From contig JAOANR010000002.1 in NCBI GenBank assembly GCA_030278955.1, positions 9,909,982-9,973,981 on the forward strand: a DNA stretch of 64,000 nucleotides, read 5' to 3'. This document shows, piece by piece, positions 58,500 through 64,000 of the stretch. Position numbers and translations under genes: made by a program. The notes beneath the pieces are model-generated. The model worked only from the letters and a program-made list of their open reading frames with translations, did not search any database and was not told the DNA's origin. Position 1 is the first letter of the stretch; every line of letters starts with the position of its first letter. Origin of the DNA: Hygrophila difformis (taxonomy: Eukaryota > Streptophyta > Magnoliopsida > Lamiales > Acanthaceae).

Positions 58500-61400
58500 A
58501 AAAAGGCTATTTGACTACACGTGAGACTTAATTAAGGTAATATAAATAGTGAGCTAATTAACTTATTAAAAATAGCAGACCTTATTATTAACGGATAACT
58601 TAGTAAATTCATGAAATACCAACTAGAATTAATTTAAGCAGGAGCATAATAAATATTTATCTGTAAATTATTGACCCTTAATCAATAATCGATTATATTT
58701 AATTTCGAGATTTGGAATGAAGGTCCCGAAAGGAGGTACAACATCAAACAAGGTTTAATTATTAAAGCCCTAATAAGTTTATAAGCTATTTGATTTTTAA
58801 CAAAAAGATATATTATAAGCTTTTAAATTAAAAAAAAAAGTATTGGGCAAGAGTCAAGCGGTAGAATTAATCACTATAGATTAATTTAAAATATTAAGTT
58901 GATTCGATTACGGAAAATATGAGCGGTCAAAACATCAATAAGTAAATTGCCCAATTAAGAAACCTCAAGACTGGGTTATTTAATAAAATTTACTACTAAG
59001 TGTTTTACATACTTATTAGTTTATAATTATAAAATCATGTATTATTACACAAGTCTAATTACACGATAAAACGTTCGAGAGCGTATATAACTTATTATGG
59101 AAATGTTTATTAATAATGCCTAAGCCATAGTTACTAGAGGATTTGGAATTTAAAACTATATTAACTTATTAGAATTTGGACGAAGAAGTATATTTGACAT
59201 GCCCATTATAATTAATGTTGGATTTAATAAATAAATCACTATTTTTAAATCAAGAATAATTAAACCCGAATATGGCGACAACAATTGCGGAAAGATTATA
59301 TTTATCTCGAGTTAAATAATTTGTTGGAGTAATTTAAATGGATTAAATATTATGCATGAATTAAAATATAAAAATTAAGTCCTTACAATTAAATATAAGA
59401 TCATTAGAGATTATTAAGTCCACCAATTAGACTAATTAATTCCATAATCAAGAATAATTAGCCAATGAACTTATGGGGTTCGAGGTCGACCGACCCATTA
59501 TTACCAAGATGTTCCAAATAAGAAGATTTGAAGTCTGGAATTATTTGTGCTAATAATACAAATTATATAGATGAAATCTATTGGACAAAAGGGTCAAATC
59601 ACTTTAATTGACCTTTGATTGACCACTATGGATATCCGTTGGATAATAGGTGAAAATCCATTGGACAAAAGGGTCAAATCACTTTAATTGACATTTGATT
59701 GACCACTATGGATATCCATTGGATAAAGGGGTGAGAACCCAATGGACGAAGCTATTAACCGGTTATAAGGATACCTCCTCCCTTCTATATAAACCTCCCC
59801 CTTCTTCCCTCCTCCATCCTTTCTCCCTCACCCTCCACCGTCGCCGGATTCCGGCGCCGCCACCACCGCTGACGAACCTCCGGCCACCACCAAATCTTCC
59901 CCCTTTTCCATTTTCCGGCCACCGCACAACCCGTAGCCCCTGCCGCCGTTTGCCAACACCACCGCCGGCCTCCACTCCACCGCAGCCCCCTTCTCCATCC
60001 AAATCCGGCCACCATTTCCACCACCATTATCCTCCCCATTTCCGGCCATCTGCAACCCCCGCCCAACCCCTGCCTTCCTTTCTTCCTTCTTTTCTTTCTT
60101 CACTTGCTGTTTCTCCGATTTCATTTCTATTTCTCTCCATTTTGCTACTAGTTCCATAAAGAGGTTTTAGGAGCCCGATCGAAGTTACGATAACTAATCC
60201 CATAAAAGCGTAAAGTGTTTGGGTAAGATTTATTAGTTGTAAGATTTTAGTTAATATATTTATGGTAAAATACCATCATAGTATGCTGAGTCATTGAAAT
60301 ATTGCTAGCCAAATAGCTGTAAAGGGATATCTGCTCGTAGCCTACGCGTGTGTTGAATCCATCTCGTCTACGGTGACAGTAAGTAGATTTTTACTCTTTG
60401 GAGTAAGCCCAAAAATTATTTATCTTAAGCATAAATTTCAAGAAAACCATTTTTATTACTTTTTAAATTTATGCTTATAGCTCCCTACTGCTTTTGGATA
60501 TTTTGGTATGCTGGATTTACTGTGCTTAACAATCTTTGTAACTATCCTCAAAATCCTACAGATATTTGAGCGCGCATTGCTACGGGGTTGGGTCCAAGTT
60601 TTGGGTCGCTGCTGCCACCTCCGCCGTTTGCCTGTGTTACACGACTTACGGGGACGGATGTAAATCCTCCGCCGTTCACCTGTAGTACACGACTTACGGG
60701 GACTAATGGAAACCAGCCCGATGCCATTTCTCGATTCAATGTGGTCTGAGGAAATTTCTTACCTCCCCCACACCCTTGAGTGCATGTGGGACTTGAGTCT
60801 GACAAAACGGGGACCCCACCTTCGAGTGGGACTAGAGCCCCAGAGCGGAACCCCACACACGGTGGCTGAAATACTTAAATTTCGGTAACGCATATTGCTG
60901 TATTATCTTTTCCCGGGATTTAGATTAATATTGTCTTTATGCATAAATTATTCTCGTTTAAGCATGCCATATCCCATAACTGTCATTTTAAATTATTTCT
61001 GCAACCCAACCTCCTCCGGGAGTAAACGTTTACTTACTCAGCGATTGTTTTCGCTGGCTCTACACTTTTCACCATTTCCTTTCAGGTTTTGAGATCTACA
61101 AGGCATCTTTTGCACGGGCACGGTTTGGGGTATTATTCACGTAAAGATGTATATTTAAAAGAAAAAAAAACCCTTTGAGATAATAATATATTACTTGGCA
61201 TAGAAAATTATTTATGAAGAATGAACAAAAATTTGGGTTTTATCCTGTTTATGCAAATATGGTGCCCTACTGTTTTAAACAATGCATTACGCGTTTAAAA
61301 GTATTATATTCGAAATATGAGATAAACAACCCCTTTTAAAAACTTCCATAGATTTATTCCATTATTATTGTTGCGCGCTTTGAGGAATGCAGTCCTCCGT

Positions 61401-61651
61401 TTGGTTACGCTCTACCAAACCTTTTTATCACGCTTATTTTATACTTTTCATAGTATATAAGCTTCTTTGTGAATTATATGCTAGCTTGTCCGGAACGTGG
61501 TTAGCATATACATTCAATATTGAGTTTTCTGCAATTAGTTATGTTAGCCTTAGCGTATTTTGGACAATCCGGAATACGTGGCGGTAGCACCCCACCCATT
61601 GTTCCCGCTCTTTTCTTCCGCTGCATCCTTAGGGAAAATGGGGGTGTTACA
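58500..61651 (+). repeat. Element D 3' LTR, second part
   Basis: Continues from 45381 after C. Closely matches 37725-40878, including the duplications, TATA box (59786), stem-loop (about 61039-61056) and acceptor-like site. It ends GGGGGTGTTACA. Confidence 0.92.
59786..59793 (+). promoter_or_regulatory. TATA box in D 3' LTR
   Basis: TATATAAA in the same context as at 39018. From this copy, transcription would read out into G1. Confidence 0.7.
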
Positions 61652-61936
61652 CGTATAGGTATGTCCGCGCGGTGGCCGCGCGGCGGCGCGCGGAGGCCGC
61701 ATGATGGCCGGACCGGCCGGTTCGGCGGTTCGTGTGGTCCGTCGGGTCTTTTCTTCTTTTCTCTATCGGTTTTCTATCCTCTACGAGTTTGGCTCGATTC
61801 CTCGGGTCGTTTCTGGTTCGAAATCTTTATCTTAATTCGCTACGAGCTCGGGTTTAACGCTCGTAACATTTTCGTGCCATAATTAATCTAGTTAAATTAG
61901 TTCCAATTCCTCTTAACGTTTTTCTAAGGTGTTACA
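61652..61936 (+). mobile_element. G1: end of an LTR interrupted by D
   Basis: The last 285 bp of an LTR ending AAGGTGTTACA. It starts inside the unit at CGTATAGG, the point matching 62122 in G2. GC-rich CGCGCGG repeats come first, then a pyrimidine-rich stretch. The rest lies beyond the left edge of the window, past D. Confidence 0.75.
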
Positions 61937-62442
61937 AAGAATGAGAGTGTAGAGACTTGTGTTTTCTGTGAAAATGGGGATGAGGGCGTCCCTAACCGTT
62001 CTTAAGCCTTTCCCAAGGCTGGGATCCGATTACAATCGAAGGAAATCATAATTTAGGTAAGAAAATCGCCATGGAAGGAAAGTTTACACCTCCTGCACCT
62101 CTGGCGCGGTGGTGACGCGCACGTATAGGGATGTCCGTGCAGAGCACGCGCGACCAGTCCTGGGACGCGTCTCCCTCGTGCCGCGCGGTGGCCGCGCGGC
62201 GCGTCGTGGCGGCTGGACCGGACGTTTCGGCGGTTCGTGTGGTCCGTCGGGTCTTTTCTTCCTTTCTCTATCGGTTTTCTATCCTCTACGTGTTTGGCTC
62301 GACTCCTCGGGTCGTTTCCGGTTCGAAATATTTATCTTAAATTCGTTACGAACTCGGGTTTAACGCTCGTAACATTTCCGTGCCATAATTAATCTAGTTA
62401 AATTAGTTCCAATTCCTCTTAACGTTTTTCTCGGGTGTTACA
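61937..62442 (+). mobile_element. G2: LTR fragment interrupted by G1
   Basis: From 62122 it parallels G1 and ends CGGGTGTTACA. 61937-62121 is the adjoining upstream LTR sequence, with no gene. The pol frame of F starts at once at 62443, so G2 inserted in F's pol. The left end is outside the window. Confidence 0.72.
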
Positions 62443-63090
62443 GAAGTTGATAGGGCTAAAGTAGAAGTAATTGCTAAAATTCCACCTCCTAATAATTTAA
62501 AAACTTTGAGAAGTTTTCTGGGACATGCTGGATTCTATAGAAGGTTCATAAAGGATTTTTCTAAAATTGCATTGCCTATATTTAAACTGCTATGTAAAGA
62601 TGTTGAATTTGATTTTACTGATGAGTGTGTTGAGGCGTTCAATAGGATCAAGGAAGCATTGGTGACTGCACCAATTATTCAGCCACCTGACTGGAGTTTA
62701 CCGTTTGAAATCATGAGTGATGCAAGTGACTTCGCTGTTGGAGCCGTGTTGGGTCAACGAAAGGATAAGAAGCTTCATGTTATTTATTATGCTAGTCAGG
62801 CTTTAAATTCTGCACAACGAAATTATGCTACCACTGAAAAAGAATTATTATCTGTTGTGTATGCATGTGAAAAATTTAGACCCTATTTGATTGGCTCTAA
62901 GACTGTAGTTTACACTGATCATGTTGCTATTAAATATCTATTTGCAAAGAAAGATGCTAAACCACAGTTAATTAGATGGGTATTATTGTTACAGGAATTT
63001 GATTTGGAGATTAAAGATAGAAAAGGCGATGAAAATCTTGTAGCTGATCATCTATCTAGATTGGAACATGAAAAAGGGGAAGAAAATTAA
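62443..63090 (+). pseudogene. pol: RT C-terminus and RNase H of Athila-type pol
   Basis: About 215 open codons in one frame from the G2 junction to a TAA at 63088-63090. The RT connection motif [11 protein letters not shown] comes first. RNase H follows, with the expected acidic positions visible: DASD (Asp), TEKELL (Glu), YTDH (Asp) and VADHLSRL at the end. It is cut off from its N-terminal RT, protease and gag by the nested elements, and from the integrase by a frame change, so it is not functional as it stands. Confidence 0.92.
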
Positions 63091-63092
63091 TT

Positions 63093-64000
63093 AATGATGC
63101 ATTTCCTGATGAAAATTTGTATTTAATAAATAATATTTCCTCTGATCCATGGTTTGCTGATTTTGTGAATTATTTAGCATGTGGTGTAATTCCTGATCAT
63201 TTAAAATGGCATAGTCAGAAGCAAAAATTTAAAACTGATGCTAAATTTTTTATTTGGGATGAACCTTATTTGTTTAGACTGTGTGCAGATCAAATCATAA
63301 GGAGATGCATCCCTGATGAGGATTTTGAGAAAGTTTTAAAAGCTTGTCATGAAGGACTTGGAGGAGGACATGTTGGACCCAATAGGACAGCTCATAAGGT
63401 ACTTGAAGGTGGTTTATATTGGCCTAACATTGATCGTGATGCTAGATCATTTGTGCAAAAATGTGATGTATGTCAAAGGGCTGGTAATATCACTAAAAGA
63501 GATGAAATGCTATTAAAAGGAATTATGCCTGTTGAGTTGTTTGATCTTTGGGGAATTGATTTTATAGGTCCATTTCCACCATCTAATGGTAAATTGTATA
63601 TTCTAGTTGCTGTAGAATATGTATCAAAATGGGTAGAAGCTGAAGCATGTGCTTTGAATGATTCTAAACAAGTGATTAGATTCTTGAAAAAGCAAATTTT
63701 TACTCGTTTTGGTGTGCCTAAATCAATCATTAGTGATGGTGGATCTCATCTTGTTAACAGGGCTGTTAATCAATTGTTATATAGGTTTCATGTTCATCAT
63801 AGGATAACAATACCCTACCATCCCCAAGCCAATGGTCAAGTAGAAGTCACTAATCGTGAGATTAAAAAGATTTTGGAAGCCACTGTAGGGAAATCTAGAA
63901 AAGAATGGGCTTTTAAGTTAGATGAAGCACTATGGGCTTATAGAACAACATTTAAAACACCTATAGGTATGACCCCTTTTAAATTGGTTTATGGTAAAGC
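63093..64000 (+). pseudogene. pol: Integrase of Athila-type pol (open to window end)
   Basis: 302 codons without a stop, in a different frame from the RNase H. One indel near 63083-63092 accounts for the break. The zinc-binding HHCC set (CHEG...GGHVG...CDVC) and the D,D,E catalytic residues (WGIDFIG, IISDGG, GQVEVTNRE) are all present, and the end approaches the TPFKLVYGK motif. Apart from the frame break and the upstream insertion it looks well preserved. Confidence 0.92.

Larger units (their letters stand above)
37496..61651 (+). mobile_element. Element D: gag-only LTR retrotransposon (visible part)
   Basis: Plus-oriented. Its 5' LTR is interrupted by A, so its first 500 bp or so lie outside the window. 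The visible remainder is 37496-40878. The interior is 40879-44666. The 3' LTR is 44667-45381 plus 58500-61651 (about 3.86 kb), split by C. LTR copies differ at roughly 1% where compared. There is one coding region, a gag, and no pol. The base sequence after the right end is CGTAT; the left TSD is not visible. Confidence 0.93.
62443..64000 (+). mobile_element. Element F: Athila-type gypsy element, pol part
   Basis: Outermost layer. The visible part runs from the end of the RT domain through RNase H into integrase and off the right edge. Codon use is AT-rich and unlike the GC-rich LTRs to its left. Lineage is judged from Athila-like motifs ([35 protein letters not shown]). Confidence 0.9.

Overview
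The window is plant nuclear DNA, most likely from an angiosperm with a large, repeat-rich genome. I could not name the species. I found no host gene, rRNA, tRNA or CRISPR array. Almost every base belongs to Ty3/gypsy LTR retrotransposons inserted into one another. The evidence is TG...CA LTR ends (TGTAACACCCC / GGGGTGTTACA), 5-bp target-site duplications (TSDs), initiator-Met tRNA primer sites (TGGTATCAGAGC), polypurine tracts (PPTs), CCHC gag knuckles and chromovirus- and Athila-type pol pieces.

Nesting, from the outside in. An Athila-type element F (62443 to beyond the right edge) is cut by LTR element G2 (ends 62442). G2 is cut by a related LTR, G1 (ends 61936). G1 is cut by D, a gag-only element (ends 61651). 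The 5' LTR of D holds A (left edge to 37495), and the 3' LTR of D holds C (45382-58494). The 5' LTR of A holds X (885-13290), which itself carries solo LTR W (4821-8097). The 3' LTR of A holds Y (17204-35599), and the LTR of Y holds B (18920-29556). The 3' LTR of C holds solo LTR E (53229-56786). F>G2>G1>D>A>Y>B is seven levels deep. The junctions inside the window have matching 5-bp TSDs.

None of the elements A, B, C, D, X and Y has protease, reverse transcriptase or a complete integrase, so all must be moved in trans. A and Y have no ORF, only about 0.6 kb between LTRs of about 3.5 kb. D encodes a full gag. X encodes a short protein with four zinc knuckles and no capsid domain. B and C share an unusual layout: a small sense coiled-coil ORF, a long antisense ORF with a plant-transposon-protein type domain and a likely 5'UTR intron, then a remnant of the integrase C-terminus plus chromodomain. 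LTR pairs are very similar (X differs by one base indel in the stretches compared; B by about a dozen substitutions counted by eye), so these elements moved recently.

Most interesting points: (1) X, Y and B are all inserted at the same nucleotide and in the same relative orientation in a repeated LTR motif, TCTAGTCCGAWCC; (2) the PPT is duplicated, and different copies use different PPTs, which moves the LTR boundary; (3) every PPT is preceded by an 8-bp-stem, 4-nt-loop hairpin whose stem changes in a compensatory way; (4) a second covarying hairpin lies near the LTR 3' end, before a splice-acceptor-like site; (5) the antisense gene system is shared by B and C.
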